The notes: generated by a model from the sequence alone, not told the origin. 64,000 bases of DNA from Actinoplanes sandaracinus (GCF_030009775.1 NZ_JASCTH010000021.1:62001-126000), one strand, 5' to 3'; positions 37,549 through 47,181 are shown, numbered from the stretch's first letter. Translations and numbers: made by a program.

Positions 37549-38361
37549 ATGATCAGTGTGGAGCAGGTTCACACCCTGAGCGGACGCGACGTCTACGACT
37601 CCGACGGCGACAAGATCGGCAGTGTCGGCCAGGTGTGGAGCGACGGTGTCGGCCAGCCGACCTGGGCGAGTGTCAGGACCGGACTGTTCGGCCTCAACGA
37701 GTCCCTGGTGCCACTGGAGACGGCCGACCTCCAGGGCGACCGTCTGGTGGTGCCGTTCGACAAGTCCACGGTCAAGGGCGCGCCGAACGTCGACGCCGAC
37801 CACGACGAGCCACTCACCCAGAAAGACGTCGAACGGCTGTACGAGTACTACGGGCTGAGCTGGCAGGACAGCTACCGTGCCTACCAGGCCGGCGCGGCGG
37901 CGGGCGGCGCCCACTACCGCGGCGACACGGACGTCCGGGACACCGGCTACCGCGGTGACCGGGGTGACCTCGGCGGGGATGCGATGACCCGCTCGGAGGA
38001 GCGCCTCGACGCCGGCACCGAACGTGAGGAGGTCGGCCGAGCACGCCTGCGTAAGTACGTGGTGACCGAACAGCAGCAGGTCACCGTTCCGGTCGAGCGT
38101 GAGCAGGTGCGCCTGGAACGGGAGCCGATCACCGAGGCCAACCGGGGGCCCGCCTACTCCGGTCCCGACCTCACCGAGTCCGAGCACGAGGTGACCCTGC
38201 ACGCCGACCGGCCGGTCGTCGGCACCGAGACCGTGCCGGTGGAGCGGGTGCGCCTCGGCAAGGAGTCCGTGCGCGACGAGGAGACCGTCACCGGCGAAGT
38301 GCGCAAGGAGCAGATCGAGGCCGACCTGCCCGACGAGGACGGCCGCCGCACGTTCCAGTGA
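37549..38361 (+). CDS. PRC-barrel and DUF2382 domain protein
   Basis: 270 residues. Residues 1-95 are a PRC barrel (GRDVYDSDGDKIGSVGQVW, FGLNESLVPLETADLQGDRL). Residues 150-265 form a DUF2382 domain with the repeating pattern RSEERLDAGTEREEVGRARL, RKYVVTEQQQVTVPVEREQV and the final VERVRLGKESVRDEETV. This combination is common in actinobacteria and Deinococcus as a stress-associated cytoplasmic protein of unclear role. A Gly/Tyr-rich hinge joins the two parts. AGGAGG is 7-9 bases upstream of the ATG at 37549. The gene is divergent from the giant kinase and separated from it by 291 bases that hold no other gene. Confidence 0.85.
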   Translation: MISVEQVHTLSGRDVYDSDGDKIGSVGQVWSDGVGQPTWASVRTGLFGLNESLVPLETADLQGDRLVVPFDKSTVKGAPNVDADHDEPLTQKDVERLYEYYGLSWQDSYRAYQAGAAAGGAHYRGDTDVRDTGYRGDRGDLGGDAMTRSEERLDAGTEREEVGRARLRKYVVTEQQQVTVPVEREQVRLEREPITEANRGPAYSGPDLTESEHEVTLHADRPVVGTETVPVERVRLGKESVRDEETVTGEVRKEQIEADLPDEDGRRTFQ

Positions 38362-38430
38362 GTCGAGATCGATCGGGCTGACACCGATCGCCCCGCTGCG
38401 GCCGAACCGCCCGCAGCGGGGCGATCGCCG

Positions 38431-38760
38431 TCAGGCGGCGTTCTCCGCCAGCACGCAGACGGCGAGCAGGTGCAGTGCCGGCCATGATGCCCGGTGCCAT
38501 CCCGTGCTCACCTCGTCGGCCGACCATCCCCGGGCCGTCACGGTGTCGGCGACGCCGTCCGCATACGCCGCCAGGGTCTCCACCCGAGGCTCGCCGAGCG
38601 TGTCCCGGATCCGGGCGACGTGCTGGTCCACGGCCGCCGCCAGGCCGGGCAGAAGGCGCATCGCCTCGATGCCGGTGACGCCGAGCCGATCCGACCACTG
38701 CGCCAGGGCGAACCGGGCCGCCTCGGTCACGGGCGGGGTGGTGTGCTGACCCATCTCCAT
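38431..38760 (-). CDS. DUF6401-like protein
   Basis: 109 residues, helical. GLAAAVDQHVARIRDTLG followed by LAAYADGVADTVTARGW and a WPALHLLAVCVLAE C-terminus matches a small actinobacterial family that I know as DUF6401 (named from memory). These proteins occur near specialised-metabolism genes but have no established activity. The start is uncertain: ATG at 38760 or 38754, with neither showing a strong ribosome site; the open frame reaches further upstream. It converges on the PRC-barrel gene. Confidence 0.6.
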   Translation of the reverse strand: MEMGQHTTPPVTEAARFALAQWSDRLGVTGIEAMRLLPGLAAAVDQHVARIRDTLGEPRVETLAAYADGVADTVTARGWSADEVSTGWHRASWPALHLLAVCVLAENAA

Positions 38761-38961
38761 GACCAGCGACCGTACGAACTCCGACGTGCGGCCCACAAGA
38801 CCTATAACGCACACGTAACGGACATTCAACCGTTTGGTCACGGCCGCCGGCCCGTCAGGACTAATCCCGGCCGGTCAGCGGAGCCGCTGCCCCGGCTTCG
38901 GCGACAGCGGCGCCGGCCGGCACGGCGTCAGTGCCCGTGCCGGCCGGTGTGTGTGACGGTG

Positions 38962-39441
38962 TCAGCGGCTGCGCCGCCGGCTGACGATGACGGCCGTCAC
39001 CGCGATGAGAGCGATCGTCACGGCGGCGGGCGGCATCGCCCGGCGCACCGCGGGACGCCGGCTGGTCTCGGCCACCCGCTGCGGCAGGCTGCTCAAGCGC
39101 CGGCGCGTGGTGACGGCCGCCGAACCGGACGACGCGCTGGTGACCCGCTGCTTCACCGTCTCGGTGGTCTGCAGAGTCTGGTCCTTGGCCGCGGCCAGCT
39201 TCTCCTCGGCGCCGGCCTTCGCCGCGGACAACTTCTCCTTGGCGCCGACCTTGGCGTCGGCCAGTTTCTCCTGGGCGCGGGCCTTGACGTCGGCCTTGGT
39301 GGTGGCGATCTTCTCCTGGGCGCGAGCTTTGACGTCGGTCTTGGCCGCCAGGGCCTCCACCGTCTGGCCGAGATCGGCGCGGGTCTGCTCGATCTCGGAT
39401 TCGAGCTGAGACTTGTCCGTGGGCGGGGTCGGTGTGCTCAT
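38962..39441 (-). CDS. DUF3618 protein with helical repeats and one membrane anchor
   Basis: 159 residues. The N-terminus (LESEIEQTRADLGQTVEALA AKTDVKARA) is the DUF3618 signature. It is followed by repeats of KARAQEKxA and KEKLAAAK, typical amphipathic helices likely to form a coiled coil, then a basic stretch and a C-terminal membrane helix (PAAVTIALIAVTAVIVS). It belongs to a conserved actinobacterial pair with the holin-like gene upstream; the ATG overlaps that stop as ATGA. Probably a membrane-associated envelope protein; the role is unknown. Confidence 0.85.
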   Translation of the reverse strand: MSTPTPPTDKSQLESEIEQTRADLGQTVEALAAKTDVKARAQEKIATTKADVKARAQEKLADAKVGAKEKLSAAKAGAEEKLAAAKDQTLQTTETVKQRVTSASSGSAAVTTRRRLSSLPQRVAETSRRPAVRRAMPPAAVTIALIAVTAVIVSRRRSR

Positions 39442-39866
39442 GCGTGGCGTCCTCGCTGGGCTGCGGTCTTGATGGTCTGCACGTCGGCCTCGACGCCGGC
39501 GATCGCGTCGCTCGGCACCGGCGGCGTCGCCGTCTGGAGCTTCTTCTTGCCCAGTAGGGCGGCCACGCCGGCGGCGGCGAACACCACCACCATGACGACC
39601 AGCACGGCCAGCCAGAGCGGCCACACCAGGTCGAGGGCGACGACGACGAGGGTCAGCAGCAGGCCCAGCCCGTACAGGGCGAGGGTGGCCGCGCCACCGA
39701 GCAGGCCTCCGCCGACACCGGCGCGCTTGCCCTTCTCGGCCAGTTCCAGCTTCGCCAACGCCAGCTCGTCACGAACCAGCGTCGAGATCTGAGCTGCGGC
39801 CTGACTTACCAGGTCTCCTGTGGATGCTCCAGTCGTGCCCGGGCGGGCGGACTCACTTGTGGTCAC
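39438..39866 (-). CDS. Phage-holin-family (DUF1469/Holin-X-like) membrane protein
   Basis: 142 residues. The N-terminal amphipathic segment (DLVSQAAAQISTLVRDELAL AKLELAEKGKRAG) is the signature of the actinobacterial putative holin family. Two membrane helices follow (ATLALYGLGLLLTLVVVALD and LWLAVLVVMVVVFAAAGVAA). These chromosomal proteins are not true phage holins. GAGGAGGTGAG lies about 8 bases before the GTG at 39866. It forms a coupled pair with the DUF3618 gene and is divergent from the formate dehydrogenase operon; 149 bases separate them. Confidence 0.85.
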   Translation of the reverse strand: MTTSESARPGTTGASTGDLVSQAAAQISTLVRDELALAKLELAEKGKRAGVGGGLLGGAATLALYGLGLLLTLVVVALDLVWPLWLAVLVVMVVVFAAAGVAALLGKKKLQTATPPVPSDAIAGVEADVQTIKTAAQRGRHA

Positions 39867-40015
39867 TGGCGCTCACCTCCTCAGTGTTGCAGTGCACATG
39901 CCCGTGTCCTGGGCAGCACAAACAGGTGATCTGGGTCGATGACTGGCCCGGCGGTGCCGATGTGTGCCGCCCGCACCGGGTGCGGGGGCACGCGGGTGGA
40001 GTTACGGTTTTCGTC

Positions 40016-43000
40016 ATGGGTGTGCGCACCTGGATCGAGGGCTGGCCGGTCTACCGGCAGCTCACCGGCACCGACCCGCTGGGTCGGGGCGCGGCCGCGC
40101 AGTCGGCGCGGTCCAAGGGCCTGAGCGCGCGCACCGGGACAGTCGACTCGATGGCCCGGTCCGTGTGTCCCTATTGTGCGGTCGGCTGCGGGCAGCGCAT
40201 CTTCGTGACCGACGGCAAGGTCGTCCAGATCGAGGGCGACCCGGACAGTCCGATCTCCCGGGGCCGGCTCTGCCCGAAGGGTTCGGCCAGCAAGAGCCTG
40301 GTCACCAGCGACCGGCGGCAGACGAGGGTGCGTTACCGGCGGCCGTTCGGCACCGGCTGGGAAGACCTCGACCTCGACACGGCGATGGACATGATCGCTG
40401 ACCGGGTGCTCCAGGCACGCGACGCGACCTGGGAGGACCGGGATTCCGGCGGCCGGCCGCTGAACCGGACGCTGGGGATCGCCAGTCTGGGCGGCGCGAC
40501 CCTGGACAACGAGGAGAACTACCTGATCAAGAAGCTGTTCACCGCGCTCGGCGCGATCCAGATCGAGAACCAGGCGCGCATTTGACACTCCGCCACCGTT
40601 CCCGGTCTGGGGACCAGCTTCGGCCGTGGCGGGGCCACCGGATTCCTCCAGGATCTGGCGAACGCCGACTGCATCATCATTCAGGGCTCCAACATGGCGG
40701 AGGCCCATCCGGTGGGCTTCCAGTACGTCGTGGAGGCGAAGAACCGCGGCGCGCGCGTGATCCATGTGGATCCGCGGTTCACCCGGACGAGCGCGCTCGC
40801 GCACACCTACGTGCCGATGCGGGCCGGAGCCGACATCGCCTTCCTGGGCGGCGTGATCAACTACATCCTCGCGAACGAGAAGGACTTCCGGGAGTACGTG
40901 GTCGCGTACACCAACGCGTCCATGATCGTCGGTGAGGACTTCCAGGACACCGAGGACCTGGACGGGCTCTTCTCCGGCTTCGACCCCGACCTGCGGGTGT
41001 ACGACCAGAGCACCTGGCAGTACGCCGGCCAGGGCGACGTCGGCCAGCCGGAGGGCGCGGCGCACGCCGACCGGGAGACCGCGTCCGGCCTGGAACAGGA
41101 GTCACACGGCCCGCCGGTGCCCGCCGACGTGCCCCGGGATCCGACGCTCCAGCATCCGCGATGCGTCTACCAGATCCTGAGACGGCACTACGCCCGGTAC
41201 ACGCCCGAGGTCGTCGAGCGCGTCTGCGGCGTACCCCGGGATCAGTTCCTGGAAGTGTGTGCGGCCTGGACCGCGAACTCCGGCCGGGAGCGGACCACCG
41301 CCCTGGTGTACTCGGTGGGCTGGACCCAGCACAGCGTGGGCGTGCAGTACATCCGCGCCGGCGCGATCATCCAGTTGCTGCTCGGCAACATGGGGCGGCC
41401 CGGCGGCGGGGTGATGGCGCTGCGCGGGCACGCCAGCATCCAGGGGTCGACCGACATCCCGACGCTGTTCAATCTGCTGCCCGGCTATCTGCCGATGCCG
41501 CACCACCGGCAGCACGAGACGTTCCGGCAGTGGGTGGACGCGATCCGGCACCCCGAGCAGCAGGGCTTCTGGGCGAACGCCGAGGCGTACGCGGTGAGCC
41601 TGCTCAAGGCCTACTGGGGTGACGCGGCCAGGCCGGAGAACGACTGGGGCTACGGCTGGCTGCCCCGGCTGACCGGCGACCACGGCACCTACCAGCAGGT
41701 GCTGGACATGATCGACGGCAGGATCAAGGGCTACTTCCTGCTCGGCCAGAACCCGGCGGTCGGCTCCGCGCACGGCAAGGCTCAGCGGCTCGGCATGGCC
41801 AACCTGGACTGGCTCGTCGTCCGCGACCTGTTCGAGATCGAGAGCGCCACGTTCTGGAAGGACGGCCCCGAGGTCGCCACCGGCGAGATCGTGCCCGAAC
41901 GGTGCCGCACCGAGGTCTTCCTGATGCCGGCCGCCTCGCATGCCGAGAAGGAGGGCACCTTCACCCAGACCCAGCGGCTGCTGCAGTGGCGTGAGAAGGC
42001 CCTGGACCCGCCGGGCGACTGCCGTTCCGAACTGTGGTTCTTCCACCACCTCGGCCGCCTCGTCCGGGAGCGGCTGGCCGGCTCCACCCGGCCCCGCGAC
42101 CAGGGCATCCTCAACCTGACCTGGCCCGACGAGGAGCCCAGCGGCGAGGACGTCCTGCGCGAGATCAACGGGTTCGACGTGGTGACCGGCGAGCCGGTGC
42201 CGAATTTCACCGCCCTCAAGGCCGACGGGTCGACCGCCTGCGGCTGCTGGATCTACTCCGGCGTCTTCCAGGACGGCGTCAACCAGGCCGCCCGCCGCAA
42301 GCCGGGCAGCGAGCAGGACTGGGTGGCCCGCGAGTGGGGCTGGGCGTGGCCGTCGGACCGGCGCACCCTCTACAACCGGGCCTCCGCCGACCCCGAGGGC
42401 CGGCCCTGGTCGGAGCGGAAGAAGTACGTCTGGTGGGACCCGGACGCCGGCGAGTGGACCGGGTACGACGTTCCCGACTTCGAGAAGAACAAGCCACCCG
42501 GCTACCGGCCGCCGGACGGCGCGACCGGGGTCGAGGCGATCTCCGGCGACGACGCGTTCATCATGCAGGGCGACGGGAAGGGCTGGCTGTACGCGCCGAG
42601 CGGCCTCATCGACGGGCCACTGCCGGCCCACTACGAGCCGGCCGAGTCGACCGTCCGCAACCCGCTCTACGGGCGACAGGCCAACCCCACCCACAAGGTG
42701 TACGACCGGGCCGACAGCCCGATCAACCCGCGGTCGGCGGTGTACCCGTACGTCTTCACCACCAGCCGGCTCACCGAGCACCACACCGCGGGCGGCATGA
42801 GCCGGCAACTGGCGTACCTCTCCGAACTGCAGCCGGAGATGTTCGTCGAGGTGTCACCGGAACTCGCCACCGAACGCGGTCTGGAGCACCGCGGCTGGGC
42901 GCACATCGTCACCACCCGAGCCGCGATCGAGGCCCGGGTGATGGTCACCGACCGGCTCCGGCCGCTGCGCGTCGACGGGCGGGTCGTGCACCAGATCTGG

Positions 43001-43204
43001 CTGCCCTACCACTGGGGCGGCCAGGGCCTGGTCACCGGCGACTCGGCCAACGACCTGATCGGCATCGCCCTCGACCCCAACGTGCTCATCCAGGAGAGCA
43101 AGGCCGGCACGTGCGACATCCGGCCCGGGAGGCGCCCGACGGGCGGAGACCTTCTGGCGTACGTCGAGCAGTACCGCAGACGGGCGGAGAACAATGACGG
43201 GTAA
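40016..43204 (+). CDS. fdhA: Formate dehydrogenase catalytic subunit, selenocysteine-containing
   Basis: 1062 residues if the in-frame TGA at 40583-40585 is read as selenocysteine (residue 190). The frame before ends NQARI and resumes HSATVPGLGTSFGRGG, exactly the formate dehydrogenase active-site block NQAR-x-U-H-S-x-T. The N-terminus has the iron-sulfur motif CPYCAVGCG with RLCPKGSAS (CxxCxxxC...C). Later blocks bind the bis-MGD cofactor (VIHVDPRFTRTSALAH, LGNMGRPGGGV) and the C-terminal domain is of the molydopterin dinucleotide-binding type (LPYHWGGQGL). It oxidises formate to CO2 and passes electrons to the FeS subunit. ATG 40016 is chosen over an upstream ATG because homology begins near MGVRTWIEGW. 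The stop overlaps fdhB by 11 bases. Confidence 0.93.
40583..40632 (+). promoter_or_regulatory. Bacterial SECIS element for selenocysteine insertion
   Basis: Immediately after the UGA, the mRNA can fold into a hairpin. An outer stem pairs CCGCCAC (40590-40596) with GTGGCGG (40626-40632). An apical CCC-GGG mini-stem presents the loop GGUCU (40604-40608). In E. coli fdhF the SelB-binding loop is also GGUCU and lies at codons 7-8 after the UGA; here GGU CUG are codons 7 and 8 as well. This is strong evidence that the UGA is recoded and not a stop. Confidence 0.85.
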
Positions 43205-44108
43205 CAGCCTCTACGGTCCTCTCGATCCGGCGCCCGACGCGGGGTGGACCGACGCGCCACCGCGCATGGGTTTCTTCACCGACACCAGCGTCTGCATCGG
43301 CTGCAAGGCGTGCGAGGTCGCCTGCAAGGAGTGGAACCTGGTGCCGGACGACGGGTTCGACCTGCTCGGCACCTCCTACGACAACACCGGTGGCCTGTCG
43401 GCGAACTCGTGGCGGCACGTCGCCTTCATCGAACAGCGGGGCGCACCCCACGGTGATGTGCTGGGGGCCGCGGCCGGGCCACAGTTCCTCGGGATGCCGG
43501 GCCGGGACCTGCCGGGCCGGGACCCGGACGCGCCCCGCACCGATTTCCGCTGGCTGATGATGTCGAACGTGTGCAAACACTGCACGCACGCCGGCTGCCT
43601 CGACGTGTGCCCGACCGGCTCGCTGTTCCGCACCGAGTTCGGCACCGTCGTGGTGCAGGAGGACATCTGCAACGGCTGCGGGTACTGCATTCCGGCCTGC
43701 CCCTACGGCGTCATCGACCAGCGCGGGGACGACGGGCGGGCGTGGAAGTGCACGCTCTGCTACGACCGGATCGGCGACGGCCTGTCACCCGCCTGCGCGA
43801 CCGCCTGCCCGACCCAGTCGATCCAGTACGGCGAACTGTCGCAACTGCGCGAACGTGCCGCCGACCGGGTCGCCCACCTGCACGGCCAGGGCGTCGGCGA
43901 GGCCCGGCTGTACGGCCACGACCCGTCCGACGGCGTCGGCGGAGACGGCGCCTTCTTCCTCCTCCTCGACGAACCCGAGGTGTACGGGCTGCCGCCCGAC
44001 CCGATCGTGCCGACCCGCGACCTGCCGGCCATGTGGAGACGCGCCGGCCTGGCCGGGCTCGCGATGGCCGCCGCCGTGGTCGTCTCCTTCCTGGGCGGCC
44101 GCCCATGA
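43194..44108 (+). CDS. fdhB: Formate dehydrogenase iron-sulfur subunit
   Basis: 304 residues. Four ferredoxin-type clusters can be read: CIGCKACEVACKEW, CKHCTHAGCLDVCPTG, CNGCGYCIPACPYG, and CTLCYDRIGDG with CATACPT, enough for four [4Fe-4S] centres. A C-terminal membrane helix (AGLAGLAMAAAVVVSFLGG) anchors it. It carries electrons from the catalytic subunit to the membrane subunit encoded next. It overlaps fdhA by 11 bases at its start and the NrfD-like gene by 4 at its end. No twin-arginine signal is visible on either this or the catalytic subunit, so the complex probably faces the cytoplasm. Confidence 0.93.
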   Translation: MTGNSLYGPLDPAPDAGWTDAPPRMGFFTDTSVCIGCKACEVACKEWNLVPDDGFDLLGTSYDNTGGLSANSWRHVAFIEQRGAPHGDVLGAAAGPQFLGMPGRDLPGRDPDAPRTDFRWLMMSNVCKHCTHAGCLDVCPTGSLFRTEFGTVVVQEDICNGCGYCIPACPYGVIDQRGDDGRAWKCTLCYDRIGDGLSPACATACPTQSIQYGELSQLRERAADRVAHLHGQGVGEARLYGHDPSDGVGGDGAFFLLLDEPEVYGLPPDPIVPTRDLPAMWRRAGLAGLAMAAAVVVSFLGGRP

Positions 44109-45112
44109 GCCGCGGCTCCCCTCGGGGCGGACGGGGGCGCGGGCGCGGCGGCGACCGGCCGATGGTGCCGCCGGCCGAGTTCCGGTCCTACTACGGGCGG
44201 CCGATCGTGCGGCCGCCGGTGTGGCATCACGACATCGCCGCCTACCTGTTCACCGGTGGTCTGGCGGCCGGGTCCGCGCTGCTCGCCGCCGGTGGCGACG
44301 CGACCGGGCGGCCCGCGCTGCGCCGGGCCGGGCGGGTCACCGCGCTCGGGGCGCTCGTGGCCAGCACCTACTTCCTGATCAACGATTTGGGGCGGCCGGC
44401 CCGGTTCCACCACATGCTGCGGGTGGCCAAACCCACCTCGCCGATGTCGATGGGCACCTGGATCCTCAGCGCGTTCGGCGCGGCGGCAGGTGTGTCCGCG
44501 GTCGCCGAGGCCGCCCCGCTGCTGCCCGGCCCGTTGCGCCGGCTGCTGCCTCCGCTGGGCACGGCCGGACAGTACGGCGCCGCCGTTCTGGCGCCCGCGC
44601 TGGCCACGTACACCGCCGTGTTGCTGGCCGACACCGCGACGCCGAGCTGGCATGCGGCGTACCCCGAACTGCCGTTGATCTTCGGTGGCAGCGCCCTGGC
44701 CAGCGGCGCCGGCGTCGGCCTGATCGCCGCGCCCCCGTCGGAGGCGGGCCCGGCCCGCCGGATGGCCGTCCTCGGCGCGGCCTTCGAGTTGTACGGCGCC
44801 CACCGCGTCGAGACCACCAAGGGCATCCTCAGCGAGCCCTACACGCGGGGGCGGGCCGGCCGGTGGCTGCGCGCCGGGCGGGCCCTGACCGTTCTCGGCG
44901 TGGCCGGCGCCGTCCTCGGCCGCCGCAGCCGCGTCGTGTCCGCGCTGTCCGGGGCGTCGCTGCTGGCCGCCTCGCTGGCCACCCGCTTCGGCGTCTTCGA
45001 CGGGGGAGTGGCCTCCGCCGCGGATCCGAAGTACACGGTCATCCCCCAGCGGGAGCGGCTGGCGCGGCGCGCCGAGGACGGTCAGCCGGTGCGGGACCCG
45101 CGGGCGACATGA
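44105..45112 (+). CDS. NrfD/PsrC-like membrane subunit of formate dehydrogenase
   Basis: 335 residues, about eight membrane helices. The N-terminus has the NrfD-typical YYGRPIVRPPVWHHDIAAYL followed by FTGGLAAGSALLAAGG and FLINDLGRPARFHHMLRV. These proteins bind menaquinone without haem and take electrons from a four-cluster ferredoxin subunit. Its ATG overlaps the fdhB stop, so the three genes form a coupled operon. The N-terminal 20 residues are Arg/Gly-rich. No fdhD, moa or sel genes lie in the window, so cofactor and Sec synthesis must come from elsewhere. Confidence 0.9.
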   Translation: MSRGSPRGGRGRGRGGDRPMVPPAEFRSYYGRPIVRPPVWHHDIAAYLFTGGLAAGSALLAAGGDATGRPALRRAGRVTALGALVASTYFLINDLGRPARFHHMLRVAKPTSPMSMGTWILSAFGAAAGVSAVAEAAPLLPGPLRRLLPPLGTAGQYGAAVLAPALATYTAVLLADTATPSWHAAYPELPLIFGGSALASGAGVGLIAAPPSEAGPARRMAVLGAAFELYGAHRVETTKGILSEPYTRGRAGRWLRAGRALTVLGVAGAVLGRRSRVVSALSGASLLAASLATRFGVFDGGVASAADPKYTVIPQRERLARRAEDGQPVRDPRAT

Positions 45113-45142
45113 CCGAGCGGCTCCTCGTGGGACGGTGGTGGC

Positions 45143-45673
45143 ATGGACTTTCCCGCTTGGCACGGGCCGCCCCGCGACATCCTGGGCCACCCCGCCCCCA
45201 TCGCGCAGTTCGTCGCCCGGTCCGAGCATGCCGTCGTCGCGTTGCAGCAGTTCATCGCCTATCCCGAGGGCTGCGGGATCACGCTGCGCATCACCGCCCG
45301 GCGGGGTTCACTCCCCGAGACCGTGTGGGGGCGGCTCTACGGGCCTCATGGCGAGATGGATCCCGATCTCCGGTTCGGTGTGCGCTTCCCGGACGGGTCG
45401 AGGGCGACTCCCGTCGACAACGCCTTCCCCGGCTGGGCGCGCCCCACCGACCGGCCGGAACCGCCGATGCTCGTCGATGTCGCCAGCGAGTCCGGCAGCA
45501 GTGCGGATTCCTACGGGTGTGACCGGCAGATGTGGCTCTGGCCGCTGCCGCCGCCCGGCCCCTTCGAGTTCGTCGTCGAGTGGCAGAGCATGGGCATCGA
45601 CATGACCGCTGTCACCGTCGACGGGACCGCCATCGCCCGTGCGGCGGAGAAGGCGCAGCCGTACTGGCCTTAG
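45143..45673 (+). CDS. Hypothetical protein, actinobacterial type
   Basis: 176 residues, beta-rich, no signal peptide or membrane segment. Late in the sequence, MWLWPLPPPGPFEFVVEWQS then MGIDMTAVTVDGTAI is a characteristic W-x-P-L-P-P-x-G-x-F...W pattern seen in uncharacterised actinobacterial proteins, as far as I recall. It starts 30 bases after the NrfD-like gene on the same strand, so it could be read through, but its composition gives no link to formate metabolism. A strong hairpin follows the stop. Confidence 0.65.
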   Translation: MDFPAWHGPPRDILGHPAPIAQFVARSEHAVVALQQFIAYPEGCGITLRITARRGSLPETVWGRLYGPHGEMDPDLRFGVRFPDGSRATPVDNAFPGWARPTDRPEPPMLVDVASESGSSADSYGCDRQMWLWPLPPPGPFEFVVEWQSMGIDMTAVTVDGTAIARAAEKAQPYWP

Positions 45674-45689
45674 CGCGGATCAGACGGCC

Positions 45690-45725
45690 GGCCCGTGCGC
45701 TTCCTGGCGGGGAAGCCCACGGGCC
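45690..45725. terminator. 15-bp stem terminator after the formate dehydrogenase region
   Basis: GGCCCGTGCGCTTCC (45690-45704) pairs with GGAAGCCCACGGGCC (45711-45725) with one mismatch and a 6-base loop. It ends the plus-strand run beginning at fdhA. Confidence 0.7.
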
Positions 45726-45904
45726 GGGCCGCTCAATCACACCGTCCCCGACGTTGACGAGGGGGCACACCGGAGACGGCGCCGACCGAACCGGTCGACT
45801 CCTGGACGGATCTCGACGAGCCGCCGGTTGCAGGATGTGACCTGCGCCGCTGCGGCGGGACACGACGAAGGACCACCGCGGGCAGGGCCCACAGGCCCCG
45901 GGGA

Positions 45905-46490
45905 CTAGCCGGCGTGTCGTCCCCGCTGGAACAGGGCGTGCGCCTCGGCCGCGGTCAAGGCGTGGTTATAGGTCCTGACGTCGGCGACGGTGCCGGGGAA
46001 GAAGTCGCCGGGCCGGCCCTCCCACCGGCCGCGGCCGACGGCCAGGGCCCGGTGACCGCCGGTGCCGTCGGCACGGCCCACAACTGGCAAGCCTCGTCCG
46101 GGCCGGAGGTCTTGTCCGGCGCCGGTTTCGTGGTCCGCGCCGTGCACGTCTGCAGAGTCAGCCGCTGCTCGTCGCCGGCGCTGGTCAGACACAGGTCGGC
46201 CCGCCGGTTGACGATGGCGCCGTTGGACTCGATCCGCCAGTGCTGGCTCGGCGCCCCCGCGACACAGGTGTGGATCTGCACGAGCGCGTTCACCCATGTG
46301 CCGGATTCCCGGACGTCCAGACATCGGCCCTGCACCCGAATGGTGCCGTCGGTCCGCACCGTCCACTCCTGAGCGAGATTGCCGTAGACGATCGAGTACA
46401 TGCGGCCGTCGACCCAGTTGGAGACATGATCGGGGTACCAGTCCATCGAGAAGACGTGATAGCCGCCGGACAACGGCACGCCCATCACGG
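45905..46490 (-). pseudogene. Decayed GH16-type glucanase with ricin-lectin and LamG remnants
   Basis: The minus strand first reads GYHVFSMDWYPDHVSNWVDG, the end of a GH16 beta-glucanase domain (strand with the solvent-facing W-x-P-D). It passes into a ricin-B lectin repeat (RCLDVRESGTWVNALVQIHT, then SQHWRIESNGAIVNRRADLC and ACQLW). A different frame then carries FFPGTVADVRTYNHALTAAE before a stop at 45905, a LamG/concanavalin-type C-terminus. The catalytic N-terminal part is missing: a separate intact gene begins 25 bases upstream. So it is a truncated, frameshifted mosaic with no likely function. The true 5' limit is uncertain. Confidence 0.65.
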
Positions 46491-46515
46491 GCGCATCCTG
46501 GAGCGCGCCCGGCGT

Positions 46516-47181
46516 TCAGCCCTGTCGCCGAACCATCTCGGTGATCCAGGCCGGCGCGAACGGCGACGTGCAGCCCGGTGGCGTCGGATAGTCCTTGAGC
46601 ACCTGCAACCGCTCACCGATGTCGAGCGCGCGGGCGCGGTGCGCGGGATGCTCGATGCCGATCTGAGCGAGGCAGTGGTTCATCGCCCACTGCAGCCGCT
46701 GCGGTGCCTCGCTCATCTCCGCCTCGATGACGTCGAGCAGCCCGGCCAGGTCGAGGCCGTCGGGCTTCTTCGCCACCCGGTCCACGGTCAGTGCCCAGCC
46801 GGCGCTGGCGACGATCGGATCCGGGTCGTCGGACCAGGAGATCCGCAGCTCTTCGGCGTGCGGGCTCTTCTTCACCACATAGTTGACGAGCCAGTCATGA
46901 ACCTTCGGGGTACGCGCCTCGCGCACCATGGCGTCCAGTTCCTCCCGCCCGAACGCCTTCGGCCGGCAGATGAGAAGCGCCACCAGCCGCGCCGCGGTGT
47001 CACCGCTCCGCCAGAGCTCGACCGCGAGTTCCTGCTGCGTCTTCAGCCGTTTCGCGATCGCCCGCAGCGCGCCGAGGTTGACCCCGTGGTCGTCGCCGTG
47101 CTTCTCGTTGACCGCCCGGGCCCTGGGGTCCTCGCGCGCGGCCAGCTCGGCCATCACCTCGGCCACCGCCGTGTCCGTCAC
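46516..47181 (-). CDS. DNA alkylation repair protein (HEAT-repeat, AlkD-like)
   Basis: 221 residues, all helical. Repeats such as ALRAIAKRLKTQQELAVELW, RLVALLICRPKAFGREELDA, VHDWLVNYVVKKSPHAEELR, and WSDDPDPIVASAGWALTVDR match the HEAT-like repeat glycosylase family that excises alkylated bases by cupping DNA. Only the fold is visible; the catalytic Asp and Trp cannot be pinned without alignment. The GTG at 47181 follows AAGGAGG with 5 bases spacing, so the much longer open frame upstream is not used. It is divergent from the methyltransferase gene, with a leaderless promoter for the latter in the 97-base gap. Confidence 0.8.
   Translation of the reverse strand: MTDTAVAEVMAELAAREDPRARAVNEKHGDDHGVNLGALRAIAKRLKTQQELAVELWRSGDTAARLVALLICRPKAFGREELDAMVREARTPKVHDWLVNYVVKKSPHAEELRISWSDDPDPIVASAGWALTVDRVAKKPDGLDLAGLLDVIEAEMSEAPQRLQWAMNHCLAQIGIEHPAHRARALDIGERLQVLKDYPTPPGCTSPFAPAWITEMVRRQG

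Noticed and set aside
40583..40693. Reading the formate dehydrogenase as two genes, or as a pseudogene with a nonsense mutation
   Set aside because: Frame continuity, the Sec-site context and the SECIS hairpin all favour recoding of a single gene.
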